Source of the DNA: Rugalucina vietnamica
Taxonomy: Eukaryota > Mollusca > Bivalvia > Lucinida > Lucinidae
DNA length: 64,000 bases
Reading direction: 5' to 3'
NCBI GenBank assembly: GCA_964017185.1
Contig: OZ024880.1
Coordinates: 33,570,329-33,634,328 of the forward strand
In this document: piece after piece, positions 42,231 through 54,564 of the stretch
Layout of the letters: every line of letters begins with the position of its first letter
How positions within the stretch are numbered: position 1 is the stretch's first letter
The notes under the pieces: generated by a model
Told to the model about the DNA's origin: nothing
Seen by the model: only the letters and a program-made list of their open reading frames with translations
Databases searched by the model: none
Program-made: the position numbers and the translations under genes

Positions 42231-42334
42231 TTTGATAAAGCTCCTATTTACTCTACGATGCAGTGTGCACTTTACAGAATTGCCAGCTGATATGATGTTC
42301 GATAGATTTCCAAAACGCGACAGTCTTAATGAAA

Positions 42335-42620
42335 CATATCTCGTATTAACTCAGTTAAGCCTGGCGCCCCTTTTATGGGACATAGGCAAACAGAATAACC
42401 CAAGATGTGACGCCACAGAACGCGGCGTCCCCGCCGCAGAACGTGGCGTCCCATCTGGGGCTATTCTGCTTGCTTAAAGAATTTCCATTGAAAAATTGAA
42501 CAAAATTCAAAAATCACACCCGAGGTCCCTAAGAATTGAAGTGGAGTCACCCAAATGATAATGATGGGAAAATCCATTCGTCAAATATCGCATTAAACGT
42601 ATGCTCAGGTAGAATAACCC
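42335..42620 (+). repeat. Block X module b, copy 2
   Basis: ggcgccccttttatgggaca, a short internal repeat of (c)agaacg(c/t)ggcgtccc (twice, 42416-42453), tctggggctattctg, aatgataatgatgggaaaat. Confidence 0.65.
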
Positions 42621-42749
42621 TCCTTATACACTGTGTTTTTATTCATTGGTCACCATATGGCATATGTTACCCTACATAAAACACTCTTCCATTATGCCCT
42701 TCATGATATCACCCAATCTGTCTCAGTACCAGAGCCCCCAGCCCTATCA

Positions 42750-43036
42750 GTCCATTCCAAGTCGATACTTCTGTGGTGGTTCTTTTTGTTTTATGTCTTG
42801 GTGTTTGAAAATTTTTTGTGCTGTTGGCGCCTTATGTATGTTTTCATATTTTTAGTTAAGTTAAGGTAACTGAGTGGCCACCTATTGGGAAAATAGCTGC
42901 TCATTCGGCTTACGATATGTTTCATGGTATAAGTACCTGACTGTTAGTTTGGTTTTTTCCCACCTCGGTTTTTGGAGTGGGAATCTTTTTCTGATTGCGC
43001 CTTTTCCTGATCTTTGCCTACTTGTACCTTCTCATG
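42750..43036 (+). repeat. Family S repeat, 5'-truncated
   Basis: Begins at ccattccaagtcgatactt and runs to gcctacttgtacc. The CTGTAAAACCGG end is missing. It interrupts block X, because the colinear copy near 59040-59060 has none. Confidence 0.75.
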
Positions 43037-43394
43037 CCTCTCAGTCCAACGAGTCCAAAGGAAGCCCAGTCCTCAGTCTACGACTCCAGTCCCTGAGTCA
43101 CATAGGACCTATCCTATGGGATGCTTGATACATGACTTTAACAGAATACTTAATGCATGAGCTTTTCAAATCCTAAGTCATGAACAGAACCACATGATAC
43201 CATACGCGTGTCACGCCTGGCTTACATATAATATATTACAACATGAATTGATGGACTTTGATAGTTGTATTCAGCATATTGAGAGAGAAAAAACAAAACA
43301 AAAACAAAACACAAAAAAGAGAGAGAAAAAAAAGTGGTCGCACTACCAGTCTCTGACATTTATAAAGTACAGTGTATAGATAGCATATTCGATG

Positions 43395-43590
43395 GTCTGA
43401 TTACCTGTTCTCCTCTCAATTTTGTGACTGCCATTCAATAATGATTGAAATGAGGCAGACCACTAGCCCCAGGAAAGAACAATAAATGACATTTCTTGAT
43501 TTGACTGCTTAAATAGGAACAAGATCAGATTGTGTAAATTGATTATTATGAGTTGCGTCTGAGCTTTCCTGACATTGGACATGACAGTAA
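43395..43590 (+). repeat. Block X module c, copy 2
   Basis: Same landmarks as 23085-23250, preceded by gcatattcgatggtctgatt, which is also found before the copy at 59250. Confidence 0.85.
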
Positions 43591-43655
43591 CTGTCGTCAA
43601 AGGTAAATGGGGTAGTGTTAAGGATGCCATTGACTGGTTATCAAATGAAAAGGTA

Positions 43656-43952
43656 CACGAAGGCAGCAATGATCAGGAAAATGCGCAATCAGAAACTCCC
43701 ACCCTATAAACCGAGGTGGGAAAAACCAAATTGACACTTAGGAAACACATCGCAAGCCGAGTTAACAGCTATTTCCCAATAGGCGGTCACTCAGCCACCC
43801 GAAATTAAATAAAAGTATGAAAATGCACACAAGGTTCAAACAGCACAAACCCGACTCAAAAACATAAAACAAATGGAACCACAACAGAAGTCACGCCTTG
43901 GAACGACCAGTAATACAAAATTACTGGGGTTGGGCTTAAACCGGTTTTACAG
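43656..43952 (-). repeat. Family S repeat inserted in block X
   Basis: Minus-strand copy whose 5' end CTGTAAAACCGGTTTAAG is intact (at 43952) and whose 3' end is at 43656. The paralogous stretch at about 59515-59540 (gattatcaaataatgtacatg..ccaaagtcgtc) is uninterrupted, so both insertion borders can be read. Confidence 0.8.
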
Positions 43953-44212
43953 TATCCCAAAGTCGTTATATCAGTTACGTTCTTGTTTATTTGAAAATAA
44001 TTCTATCGACTGCCATGATGTAAGAGTCTATGTTGAGACTATTTGGCAAATTGAATGCTGAAGCACGACGCCTACGTCTTATGGGTCTTATAGACATTTA
44101 TCTTTTAACATACAAACTTTGCAAGTCTCCATACGCTTTAACAAGTAGCCCAGGGACAAAGATCGCTCACCCGAGAGTCAAGAAGCACAGTCACTGGACA
44201 AGAGAAAAGTAA

Positions 44213-44889
44213 TTGGGGTTTTTACATTATATGGACATCCCGCCATCTTGGTCATGTGACCTGGATTGTTTATATACACATTGGTTCCCCCTTCCTATAG
44301 ATGCGTCTCAAAACAATTGGCTTTGATTTGCCTAGCGGTTTCAGAGGAATAGATGTTTGAATATTATGGTAACATACAGCTGTACGTGAATATTGCCCCG
44401 GGGCGGGGGCAGGTGAGACCCTGGGATCCAATGTTTTCATAATCATTAAGATTCAGTCCTGATGTCCCTTTCCTGCAAGATTTTCCCTTTAAATGACATT
44501 TTAACAGTTTTCCCCATTCAAATACATAGGCATCCTCAGTTGATATTGCTATAAAACAAGTCAAGGTCGACATAGGGTCATGACTTATATACTTGTTGTA
44601 GTACTTTAGTCATCAATGCTTCATGCTTAGTTTCGTTGAAATTGGTCCACCGGTTCCGGAGAAGATTTTTGAAGGGTTTTTACCAAATATTGTCATGGCG
44701 GCCATCTTGGCCACGTGACCTGAATTATTTATATAAACATTGGTTCCCTATTCCCATAGATTTTTCATAAAAATTTGGCTTTGATTGGCCAAGAAGATCT
44801 TTGAAAATGTGGACGCACGGACTCACGGACAGACCGGCTCGAGTACCATACTATAGGCTCTCCATGAGCCTTTTGCTTAGGTGAGCTAC
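44213..44889 (-). repeat. Minus-strand relative of the 15.0-16.7 kb repeat
   Basis: Read on the minus strand: gtagctcaccta head, tgtccgtgagtccgtgcgtc, ttcaaagatcttcttggcca, then gtggccaagatggccgcc and gtcacatgaccaagatggcg from two units. It is flanked by block X sequence on both sides. Confidence 0.7.
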
Positions 44890-45311
44890 ACATCTCAAGA
44901 AAGGTATAAATCTAAGAACTGAGACAACATGCTGTTACACTGACTTGCAAACTGCCTCTCGTAGGCTCTTATCCGTCCAAAATTGGCATTAGTTGTTGAT
45001 GTACTTAATCAAGTAATCAAACAATACATTTCACAAGGACAAAGAAATAACTATTCTGTTTGTTTTGAACCTTTTTATATTAAAAGTCGGGGGGCGGACC
45101 AGGCTAAAAGCTGTCCTACAGATGAGAGGGGCATAATGGGATAAACTCTTGTCACCGGGCTTTTTAAAGCTCCGATCTTTCAGAGTCCTCGTTTCTGATT
45201 TGTCACAGTTCTTGCACGTTGTTTTCTGTGGTGCTTCGTTAAAGAGATAGGCAGCTTCTTTTATAATCGAACATCGGTTTGTTTTTGGATTACAGCAGGC
45301 CAAGATAAAGG
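44890..45311. repeat. Block X sequence between modules c and d
   Basis: 44890-45020 matches 55960-56110 (gagacaacatg.tgt, tccgtccaaaattg, gttgttgat). 45115-45290 matches 59900-60090 (gttctt/cttgcacgttgttttctgtg). Non-coding. Confidence 0.6.
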
Positions 45312-45600
45312 AGGTAAAAATAAACAATGATCAAAAAATGGAGCAATCAGAAAGAAATTTTCGTCACACAAAACTGAATTGACAATCAGGCACTTATACA
45401 AAGAGAACAATCCGTAAGCCGAATGAGCATTTTCTTTCCAATAGGCGGCCACTCGGTTACCCGAACTGAACTCAGTACATGAAAACGAACATATGGGACA
45501 AACAGCACAAAAATCAACAACAAAACATTTGAACCACAACAGAAGTATCGCACTGGAACGATCAGTAATATAAAATAACTGGTTTAAGCCGGTTTTACAG
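45312..45600 (-). repeat. Family S repeat
   Basis: Minus-strand copy ending ggtttaagccggttttacag at 45600. The internal cattcggcttacggattg and ggaacgatcagtaatat landmarks are present. The 3' part is diverged. Confidence 0.75.
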
Positions 45601-45789
45601 GCTTATTTTGGCCACGTTAAATCAACGTTAGCCCTCCAGCAATTTCTTTTCTGACTGTATGAAGGCGGTTCTGGTGTGATTTAATATCTGTATCGCTTGT
45701 TTGTTGCTCTCCTTTTCTGTTTTTGCTCGTAATGGTTATTTTTTTATTCCTTAAATAGAAACTTAACCACAGATGATAATTTTGATTTC

Positions 45790-46200
45790 ATAAGCAGTGT
45801 ATCAGGCTTTAGCCATGATTTATTCAAATTGTAGCTTAATATCTCGAAGCAAAGCCGTGCATTCCTTAGAGGCGCCCTTTGTCATAATCAATAATCATGA
45901 AGTTAAATACAGTGATCTGAAACAACCAATCTGTTTTGCTTATTAAGCGAAAAGATTTAGTTAAACACCAATTAAGAAAATGCATTGCTTTGCCTTAAGT
46001 CACACTGTTGAAGTCTTTGAAGAATAATGTCATTAGAGAGCAGAGGTGGCTTAATAGCCTGACGGTATTGTTATTGCAAAATATTTACAATAGACTTTCT
46101 TTTACTTGCTGAGCATTTCATTTTCAAAGATAGGTTTGATTAAGTGTTTTTCGTATGTGGTGTGACGTCAACGGTGTTGGCAGCACACAGTACAGAACCC
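45790..46200 (+). repeat. Block X module d, copy 2
   Basis: Same landmarks as 24590-24985, with gtgtgacgtcaacggtgttgg near the end (46162). It contains the perfect CRE palindrome TGACGTCA. Confidence 0.85.
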
Positions 46201-48129
46201 GCAAATGTGATATGGTAATTTTATGGTCACGTAAAGGCACTGGTACCTTACGACGCTCTGGCTTGAGTGTGTTGACAGTGCCTCCACCATGCATGCGTAG
46301 TCTATTGAGGTTGTAGACAGTTATGCAATATCAATTAACCCCCTTTTAAAACGGCCACTTTTACGCCCACGCTTGTACTCCTTTAAGTGCCAGGGGACCA
46401 CTTTTGGGCCCATTTTATGATGCCGATTTTGCATATATACTCCGACCCTACGTTACCGCGGATGCTACGTTACCGACGTATTTGCATATCTCGTGATTTC
46501 TAGCGTGCTTCGGGCCCTAGCGGTTTTTTACATTCGAGATCCTACGAGGCAAACGTAAACCCCGAGTTTAAGGCACGTTTTGGTAGATATGTCTGGATAA
46601 ATGGTAATTAAAATGATATTTTTGTCAAAGTCATATGAAAACATAAATTTTACCCATAATCAAGACCCCCTCTACCCCTAAACTGCCTCTATTATTCTTA
46701 AAACAGATTTTTGTAGTTTATTATTATACCGGGGATGTCGGCCGGGTCTGTCGAAATACGAATGCCTCATAGGTCACATTATCGCCTTATTTGGAAGTAT
46801 CCGCAAACGATTCGGAAATGTCCGTAAGTTTTACGGGAAACCCGCAAAAGTATAGATGAGTTCATCGTATAGTAGGAATAGAATAGAACAGAACAATAAT
46901 TACGCAAACATGTATTTAGACCGCGATTTCGCGTTACTTTTTATCAAAAACCTAGACAAACATTTATTTTCTGTGTAAACAACATAATTTATCATATTTT
47001 TATTTGCTTTTTGCTAAAATATAGCCATGAATTCAGTTGCCCTTTGTGCATTGCTCGGTGTGCATTAGTGAAAAAAAAACTAACAGCCATGAAAAGTCCA
47101 AACATGAAAATGTTTATGTGTCCTAAATCTCTAAAGTGATTTCAAAGATGTTGATGACCTTGAATGTTGTTTGTGAAATATCTGTTCTTCAAATGTATAA
47201 CTTTCCGATATCGTAAGGACATCTCAAACGGATCAGTTTTCCATTAAGATGAACTCCGCGGTAATATAGGAAACAAAAATTGACCGACCTTGAACGATAT
47301 GACGGCAATAAGCATGAATTTGCAAAATAAAAACAAATGCAAATTTTATTTTTTCTTTTTAGAAAAACGTAGGAGGTAATGATAAAAACTCAAACAGGGT
47401 GTGAATAAAAGATAGATTATCTTGCGTATTTTAGTGAGCCATTGAATCATTAGTGCCGCGGTAAGCTAGTAAACCAGTATATTCCGACAAGACAGATATC
47501 AGGTTTTTAATGATTTGTGTGGAAAAAATATTCTAGTTGTCATTTTTATTAACAATGGGGACGTGAAGCGTCCGATAAGAGTACTATGGGCGAAGAACAG
47601 GACCCACCTCTCGCGTGTAGTCATGCAGCGTCATCATTTGACGTTGTCGGGAACTTTGACGCTAACGTCGCGTAAATTAACAAAAGGGTAATTAAAAAGT
47701 CAGAGAAGGACATAAAACAAAATATCAATTTGTTTATCACTTTATCAACCAAATAACCCATGACGCACGTATATCAGCCGTCCCGACGGTCATTTTGCCA
47801 AATGGTCCTTGGAGCTCATTTTGACGTTAACGTGGTATTATGACTGTATAATTCAGAAACTCTATCGGTTGATTTTTTGTGTTTACTGACTTGAAGGAGT
47901 AACAGATGAGGAGTTCGGATATTCATATAACTGACATTTAAATGTACCAGACAAAAGAACACACTTTAACGATTCTTTCACCGTTGAGCGTAAATGTTAG
48001 ACATTTTCCAAGTTTATGAAGTAAAGTATGAATGACAATTATTTCAAATATTGCTTAAATAAAGGCGTGATTAGATCGAAAATGTTGTAACTAAAAAGTG
48101 TAAAGTTTCTCGTTTTGTTCAGTTTAGAA
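46201..48129. other. CpG-containing segment unique in this window
   Basis: Unlike its surroundings it holds many CG words: ctacgttaccgcggatgcta, tacgttaccgacgta, gacgtgaagcgtccg, tttgacgttgtcgggaac, gacgctaacgtcgcg. In block X copy 1 the corresponding interval (25000-26700) is unrelated. No frame longer than about 60 codons and no recognised domain. Confidence 0.4.
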
Positions 48130-48460
48130 TATTTTTTTCTTTTTGTAGATAAAGTGTGACAAATCACTTTGATTCTTGTAAATCAAATGCTATTCTATCG
48201 AGACAAGCCAAAGGAACGGTATTATAAAATCAGCGCGTTCTAAATAGATGTTGACGCACTGAATGAATATAATTTAGCTTAAAGGTAAAAGGAAATGTAG
48301 ATAGACACAAAGACAGAAGTGGATAATCAGTTTCCGATCTCATTTTGAATCGAAGCCTGATATAGACTTAATTCTTGAACGAAAATCTTCCTCAATATTA
48401 ATTGATAATCGGCGAAATCATATTTGCCTGTTCTCTAATTATGTTTCGTAGATTGTTTTA
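48130..48460 (+). repeat. Block X module e, copy 2
   Basis: Matches 26700-27090 in order: ttctttttgtagataaag, atcagcgcgttctaaataga, gacgcactgaa, tttcgtagattgtttta. Confidence 0.7.
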
Positions 48461-48976
48461 CACTTATGATACACAATTTCATTACCACGTATAATTCTTT
48501 TCGTGTCCGGCACATTCGTAAGTTTCTGATTAAAAAGGGATGCAATGAAGGTAAAATGAAACAGATAAAATATCTCGACAAAACTTTTACAACGACAGTC
48601 ATACAGAATAAATTATGTTTTATCAGAAGTCAATGTTTTTGTTTGTTTGATAGTTCGTTATCATCTTAGTCTGTGTCAAACATTGATACGAGTATATGTC
48701 ATAATACAGGATTATGCAAACATATTTTCACCTACAATTGACAAACGTTCACGCACACATATAATTTCAGATTAGCAATGCAACCAAAAGGGTATGTTTC
48801 GATGTCCAATTTATAATAAAATGGTTATGCGGACAACCCACTAGCATTCACTATATTAGTAGAACCAGTGGTCTTCATATAAGTCTTTTTTATTTCTTGA
48901 TTTGCGTCAATGATTACCCTTATCACAATATATTTGTTGACATGCTATCCTGTGCGAACGCCTTATCTTTTTATAA
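48461..48976. other. No recognisable feature
   Basis: AT-rich, with short frames lacking motifs. Confidence 0.35.
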
Positions 48977-49301
48977 AAAGGTACAAGTAGGCAAAGATCA
49001 GGAAAAGGCGCAATCAGAAAAAGATTCCCACTCCAAAACCCGAGGTGGGAAAAAAACCAAACTAACAATCAGGCACTTATACCATGAAACATATCGTAAG
49101 CCGAATGAGCAGCTATTTTCCCAATAGGTGGCCACTCAGTTACCTTAACTTAACTAAAGCTATGAAAACACACATAAGGCGCCAACAGCACAATTTTTTT
49201 TTAAACCACCAAGGCATAAAACAAAAAGAACCACCACAGAAGTATCGCCTTGGAACGATCAGTAACACAAAGTTACTGGCGGGCTTAAACCGGTTTTACA
49301 G
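48977..49301 (-). repeat. Family S repeat, full-length reference copy
   Basis: 325 bp. On the minus strand the 5' end CTGTAAAACCGGTTTAAG is followed by the stem-loop cagtaactttgtgttactg, cgttccaaggcgatacttct, and the central and 3' landmarks to gcctacttgtaccttt. No terminal inverted repeats are visible and there is no poly-A tail. Confidence 0.82.
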
Positions 49302-49410
49302 GCGCCTAACCTCACACTCAGCTTCTGCAGTGGTTCATAACATTTAGGTAGTTCTTCGGTCCTCGTGGTGAATCAAGTAGGAAATGAAAACATTAGATCT
49401 GCAAGTCCCC

Positions 49411-49690
49411 ATCAGGAAAACATGTCCGTGTAAGGTATACCCCCTTGAACCCCACTTTCATATAGTAAAACTGGGATATGCAGGGGTATACCTATTTTTC
49501 TTATTTTTGCTCCAAAACATAGATTGTTGTTACTCGTTAGAACCGCCTCGGCGAGGCGTTTCTAACGTGTACCCGCAATCTATGTTTTGAGCAAATTTTT
49601 AAAAAAAAATATCAACAATTTTCAGCTGAAAATTTCTCATTTTTAAAGCTAAAAAATCTCTGTTTATTGCATGGGCAAGTTTTCGTAATG
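49411..49690 (+). repeat. Hairpin repeat family H, second copy
   Basis: Same layout as 23490-23758. The palindrome has diverged (tactcgttagaaccgcctc / gaggcgtttctaacgtgtac) but still pairs over most of about 50 bp. It ends tttattgcatgggcaagttt. Confidence 0.8.
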
Positions 49691-49934
49691 CCGATCCCTA
49701 CGAAATTCCAACTATGCTATCACAAGTAGAACCACCTCTGTACATGGCTACTTCTTTATTCAACTTGTTTTATCTTATCCAGTGCCTTAAACAGCAAACG
49801 TTTCAGCGCTATTATATTAGTTTATGTTTTCGTCATGGCGTCACACAAACTTCTGTCAGGATCAATGACAGAGTATTTACCGCATTTTTGCTAAAATGTT
49901 GGCCCGCTTTATGACCGATAATTTATCATTTCTC

Positions 49935-50300
49935 CCCATTTCTAGATCCCGTTTCCAGCAATGACGACAAAATAATCTAATTGAATAAACAATGAAACAT
50001 CAAAGTCTGCCATCACACTCAATTACAAGTTTCAACCTTTGTTTGGAATCGGATCTGGTAATGGGTCGAATCGTGTAACGCTTAAAGGCTGTGATAATCA
50101 GAATTTTATACAGACCGTAAATTACAACTCCAATAAACGTCAAAGAAGAAAATAATACTGATGCTTTGATTGACAGTTAAATATAATGGCATTGGCTGTT
50201 AAGTAGGCCTACGATTGTTCTCATAGCGAAATTCAGGACGGGTAAGGGCTAATATTGGCCCAAGAAATACAGTTTAAAGATAAATAAGTGAACACGAAGC
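49935..50300 (+). repeat. Block X module f, copy 2 (empty site)
   Basis: Uninterrupted version of 27280-28200. Near 50004, aacatcaaa runs directly into gtctgccatcac, where copy 1 carries the 105 bp-repeat element. Confidence 0.8.
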
Positions 50301-51369
50301 CTTGTGTTACTGATAGAGGTTTCCATGGGAACGTAATGTGAGCACAGAACTCCTTCATGTTTCTGTGTACATGTTCATTTATGAAGTTATTTTGAACTTC
50401 GGTCAAAGCGCAATCAAATTTTATTTTAAGAATTCTATATCGTTAAGTGCCGTAAATACTTAGCTTCGTCAGTCCATCTGATTGATAGTGGCTTTAGTTA
50501 TGAAGATCAGAGTTCAGGGAAAATGGACTGGAAACATTCATTTGGTTTAAATATCAGTGCTTATATTTTAATAAGATAAAACATACAATAGCAACTACAA
50601 ATATTAAGCATATTCGTAATTATGTTCCTCAATTTTCTGTGTTTGCCTATGTCCAAAAAAAGACAATCATTTAAAAAAATTACTCGCTTATCTCAACCCA
50701 TGACCGCATCAGTAGTGACATTTTTTTGAATAGGAACAGTGCATTGTTGTAAGCATCTCAAATCGAACGATCGCTTGTCTATGTCAAATATTATTCAAAC
50801 ACAGCCAAAATATAAACCATGGTTAGAAGATGAATCTAAACTGATAATGAAATTCAATTCTGATTTCTCAGAATACCCTCGCTGATCTCAATGGACCAAA
50901 AACAAATATAATCTGCACTTTAGATGATGTTTAACACTGTTTTGTTATTGCTGTTCTTACATGAACCATTCCAGTAAACATCTCAAATAATCGAACGATT
51001 ATTTTTCATCCAAATATTTTTTGTCTTTTATAATCATTGACTAATAAACCGATGCCTTTGTAACGATGGTAATTAATGTACACTTTACAAATTAAAGTAG
51101 ATCAAATGACATATTTTTTGTGTTCTTAAACTATAAATCTACAGGATGAATATAGATTTTTGCCTTATTGAAAACCTAGTCATAGTAACGCTTTGGTTCA
51201 CATAAAGTCTAGACCAGTACGATTCGTGAGTTGTACTTTGGCTGGCCACCCTTAAAACCTTACCTGTTTAATCATGCTTTAGATAAAACATAAAGCAGAC
51301 TTCGCCCTTAAAATTATTCTATATAAAACACACTCCTAGTCTCCAATCTTTCAAATTGCTTACAAATGC
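50301..51369. other. No gene; one family K fragment
   Basis: 50865-50940 (minus) carries the family K words ctcagaataccctcgctgat and aatataatctgcac. The rest is AT-rich, with no reverse transcriptase-like frame, so the LINE downstream appears truncated. Confidence 0.5.
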
Positions 51370-51481
51370 TTGATCAAACGTTTAAAAATGGTTCCGGGAA
51401 AGTCTTTTGATTACTTACCGGTTCGTCAGAAACTGATTGTCATAAACAGACTTTAATTGTTATTGGTCGTATAATTTTTAC

Positions 51482-52517
51482 ATATTTAGATTATTTGACT
51501 CTATTGTAACGCCAGTACTCTGTTATGGCTCAGACATCTGTGGCTTTGAATATTCCAAACAAATCGAGAAGATACATAGTCGGTTTTGTACTGCACCAAA
51601 ATGCTGCAGATTTCTTTGCTCTCAATAAGTGCGGTAGATATCCTCTTGCTGTCACATACATGACACACTTCATTAAGTACTGGGTTAGGTTAGTACAAAT
51701 GCCAAACCACAGGTACCCAAAACAGTGCTATAGTATGCTTCGGTCTTCTGCTGCTGCAGGAAAAATCAACTGGGCCTCGTGTGTTCGCTCGCTATTGTAC
51801 AGGCACGGATTTGGGTACATGTGGGAAGCAGATACGATTGAAAATGGTGTACATTTTATTCATATGTTTAAACAACGAATCAAAGATTGCTATATGCAAG
51901 AACTACAATCGGAAATTGAAAATTCTTCCAAAGCATTGCAATATAAACATTTTAAAACAGCTTTTGAAACTGCATACTATTTGCATGCAGACCTTCCATA
52001 TACATGTATGTATAAAAAGGTAATATCAAATTTTCGATGTTCTAGTCATAGTCTGATGATTGAGAAAGGGAGGCATCAGAAAATTGATCGCTCCCTTAGA
52101 TTTTGTGTTTAAAACGTAATGCGTACGTCGTTGAGGACGAATTTCACTTTTTTTTATTTGTCCTACTTACACACAAATTAGAAATATCTATTTCAAGCCT
52201 GAATGGCTAAGATCTATTGTTACACCCTTTACATTTTACTCGATAATGTCAAACACCGAAACGTCTTCATTACTATTAATAGCTAAATATCTAGTAAGTG
52301 CATTTAAGCACAGAAATGAACTACTGCAGAGTTTAGATGATTGGCCAATCAAAGTATCTCTGTAATGATCCTATTCACATTTTTCATTAAGATACCTTAT
52401 TATCATTGCTTTTGTAAAGCAAGGTATAGTAAATGTTATACGTCACTCTTTAATGTATATGAATTGTTATGTATTTTGGGCCGGTGGCCTTTTACGAAAT
52501 AAAATGTTTGTATCATA
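51482..52517 (+). pseudogene. 5'-truncated LINE: C-terminal region of a reverse transcriptase ORF plus 3' UTR
   Basis: In one frame, 51494-51600 reads FDSIVTPVLCYGSDICGFEY then KQIEKIHSRF, the end of a non-LTR RT domain. A frameshift near 51600 leads to NAADFFALNKCGRYPLAV, KYWVRL and INWASCVRSLLYRHGFGYMW, then FRCSSHSLMIEKGRH, to a stop at 52110. A further shift gives NAYVVEDEFHFFLF (the usual C..VEDE-HFL block), and a third frame gives YLVSAFKHRNELLQ and a natural stop at 52363. A 3' UTR with ggccggtggcc and aataaaatg ends near 52517. The methionine at 51525 is out of frame with the real upstream sequence and is not a start. The clade (CR1/L2-like?) is not settled. Confidence 0.75.
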
Positions 52518-52709
52518 CGGATTTTGAAAGTATATGTATGGCACCCATTGCAAAAACTAAAATTTGGACCGCTCTCGTAAATGTATAAACATTATCGCTG
52601 GATAGACAGCAGTCAAGGGGGACAAAAGTCGTACTAGCAAGTCTACAGGTATTGGTTAATTTATTGTATACGGCATATAGGAAATAATTTTTTATCTTTT
52701 CATAACTTT
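52518..52709. other. No recognisable feature
   Basis: A short AT-rich interval after the LINE end. Confidence 0.35.
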
Positions 52710-53050
52710 CTTAATTTTTAATATATTTTTGCATCACGAACGGCATTAGAAAGAACAATTCTTTATCTTTGACATGGTTTTTAAATTTTTGTAGTAGCAC
52801 TATTATAAGATGGTCTGTTTGGGTTAGGTAACCTAGTAGTGCGCAAAATAATTAAATATATAGTGAAATTTCCGTAAAAAGTGGTAAAAATTGTCATGGC
52901 ACATGACTTCAACGGCAAGTTTAGGACATAATAATTAAAAAATATTATGCGTCACAAACGCTCTAGTTTAGAAGAAAGAGTACATTTTTAACTAGTGCAA
53001 CTTTTGTTTTTGTAGCACAACGAAAAAATGGTCTGTTTGAGTATTCAGCA
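52710..53050 (+). repeat. Imperfect direct repeat, period about 215 bp
   Basis: ttgcatcacgaacggcatta..gaaagaa..tttttgtagtagcac..agatggtctgtttgggt recurs as atgcgtcacaaacgctctag..gaaagag..tttttgtagcacaa..aatggtctgtttgagt. Two copies. Confidence 0.65.
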
Positions 53051-53632
53051 AAATAGTATAAATATTTTTTTTCTGTCTTGAATTTCCGTGCATCTCCGTA
53101 AAATGCTCCGATAAGACCCGATCTAGCTTCCAGGTAATAATGCCGCGGGCGAAGATTATCGCTCATACATGTACTGTATGTGGAAATGACACACTTGTAA
53201 AAGACAGAATATTGTAATACATGTTGATATTTATATGTAAATTAATAAATAGGTCCTGATGTATTTAGAAAATATGACAAATTTTGGAAAGATACATTTT
53301 CATTATTATCTTATATCTCTGTTATATTTGCATGCGCATAGAAAGATTATTTCTATTCTTATGATAATCTTATCATAATTGGTCATTAAATATTTTCGTA
53401 TTGCTATTTCATCATAATCATATTTGTTTAATGAAATACTTAACATGTAAAGCAAATCTAATTGTAAATTCGCACAACGGTGTATGCAACGTAATTTACG
53501 AATTCAAATATCATGTAGTGCGATTTAACAATGACGCAGGTCTGCATTGCAGTAATTGCGAAAATACAAATTTTAACGTCTCAAAGCAGACCACAGAAAA
53601 CGCGTATGATAATAGAATAAAATATGCACTTT
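53051..53632. other. No recognisable feature
   Basis: AT-rich. A 77-codon plus-strand frame at 53401-53634 has no known motif. Confidence 0.35.
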
Positions 53633-53866
53633 AAGCCAATGCGTGAGAAAACGTACATTCTTAATTTGCCGAAACAAAGGTGCAGATACGCAGTGCAATA
53701 AGTGCACAGCTCTCATCGCCATTGTTTTCGCGACACAGATAGGTTGACCTCTCTTTCTGTTAAATCAGAAATTTCAAGCTTCTAGCTTGCTTCTGTTATG
53801 TTATTAACCGGTTTGTGTCGGTCCTGGTCGGAAAACCAGACTGTTGGTTTTCTCACGCGAAGGCTC
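53633..53866 (-). mobile_element. Family P MITE, diverged
   Basis: Reverse orientation: (a)agccaatgcgtgagaaaac end, weakened palindrome (gaaacaaaggtgcagatacg / cgccattgttttcgcgac), agcttctagcttgcttctg, ccggtttgtgtcggtcctgg, and a clean ggttttctcacgcgaaggctc end. Confidence 0.72.
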
Positions 53867-54562
53867 ATACCAGTATTAAGAAAATCATTGTTTGGTATAT
53901 CAGAACTAATGCCTATATATGATCTGAGCGGTAACTATCAAAATATGTTTTCGCTGTAAATGTACATTGTAAACGTACATTTTTTTCAGAAATGGAGAAA
54001 TGCTTTTTCAGCAATTAACTTATCTTTTGTCTTTATTCATGTCGAATTTGTCAAAATTTGTAAAAACCAAAGGCAGGTTTGCGCGCGACGCGGCTCACTT
54101 TATCGGGTTATTTAGAGAGGTGTCAAAACTTTATAATATGTTTTTATAACGCTTGCCTTTCAAGCCCTTCAGCGAAATACTGACGCGTGCCTGTGATATC
54201 TAAGACATTTCCCCATAAAGTGTACTGTTCGATCAAAATCAGTATTTGATTGGATCGGATCGGAAAATAAAAATAACAACAATAGTAATTATAATATTAA
54301 TGATAAACGAATTAACATAAATATGTGTTTTTTTTTTTTCTTTTTTGTTTCTCAAGGAATGGGTTAACATTTGTGCATGCTGATCCGTTTGTAATTTTGA
54401 CGCAGATGTAGTTTTGTCATGAAAAGCCTTTTTAACAGATAGGGGTATTGTAAATAGCAAGATAGTGCAGATTATGATAATGTTCGAAAGAAATAGAAAA
54501 TTAGACTTGTGCTCAAAGATAACTTTTTCAATAGTGTAATTGCAATTTTAATGATGTTTTTT

Positions 54563-54564
<2 letters not shown>
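53867..54564. other. No gene; possible MITE end fragment
   Basis: ggtttgcgcgcgacgcggctca at about 54077-54098 resembles a lone family P terminus. A (T)13-rich tract is near 54328. Confidence 0.35.
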
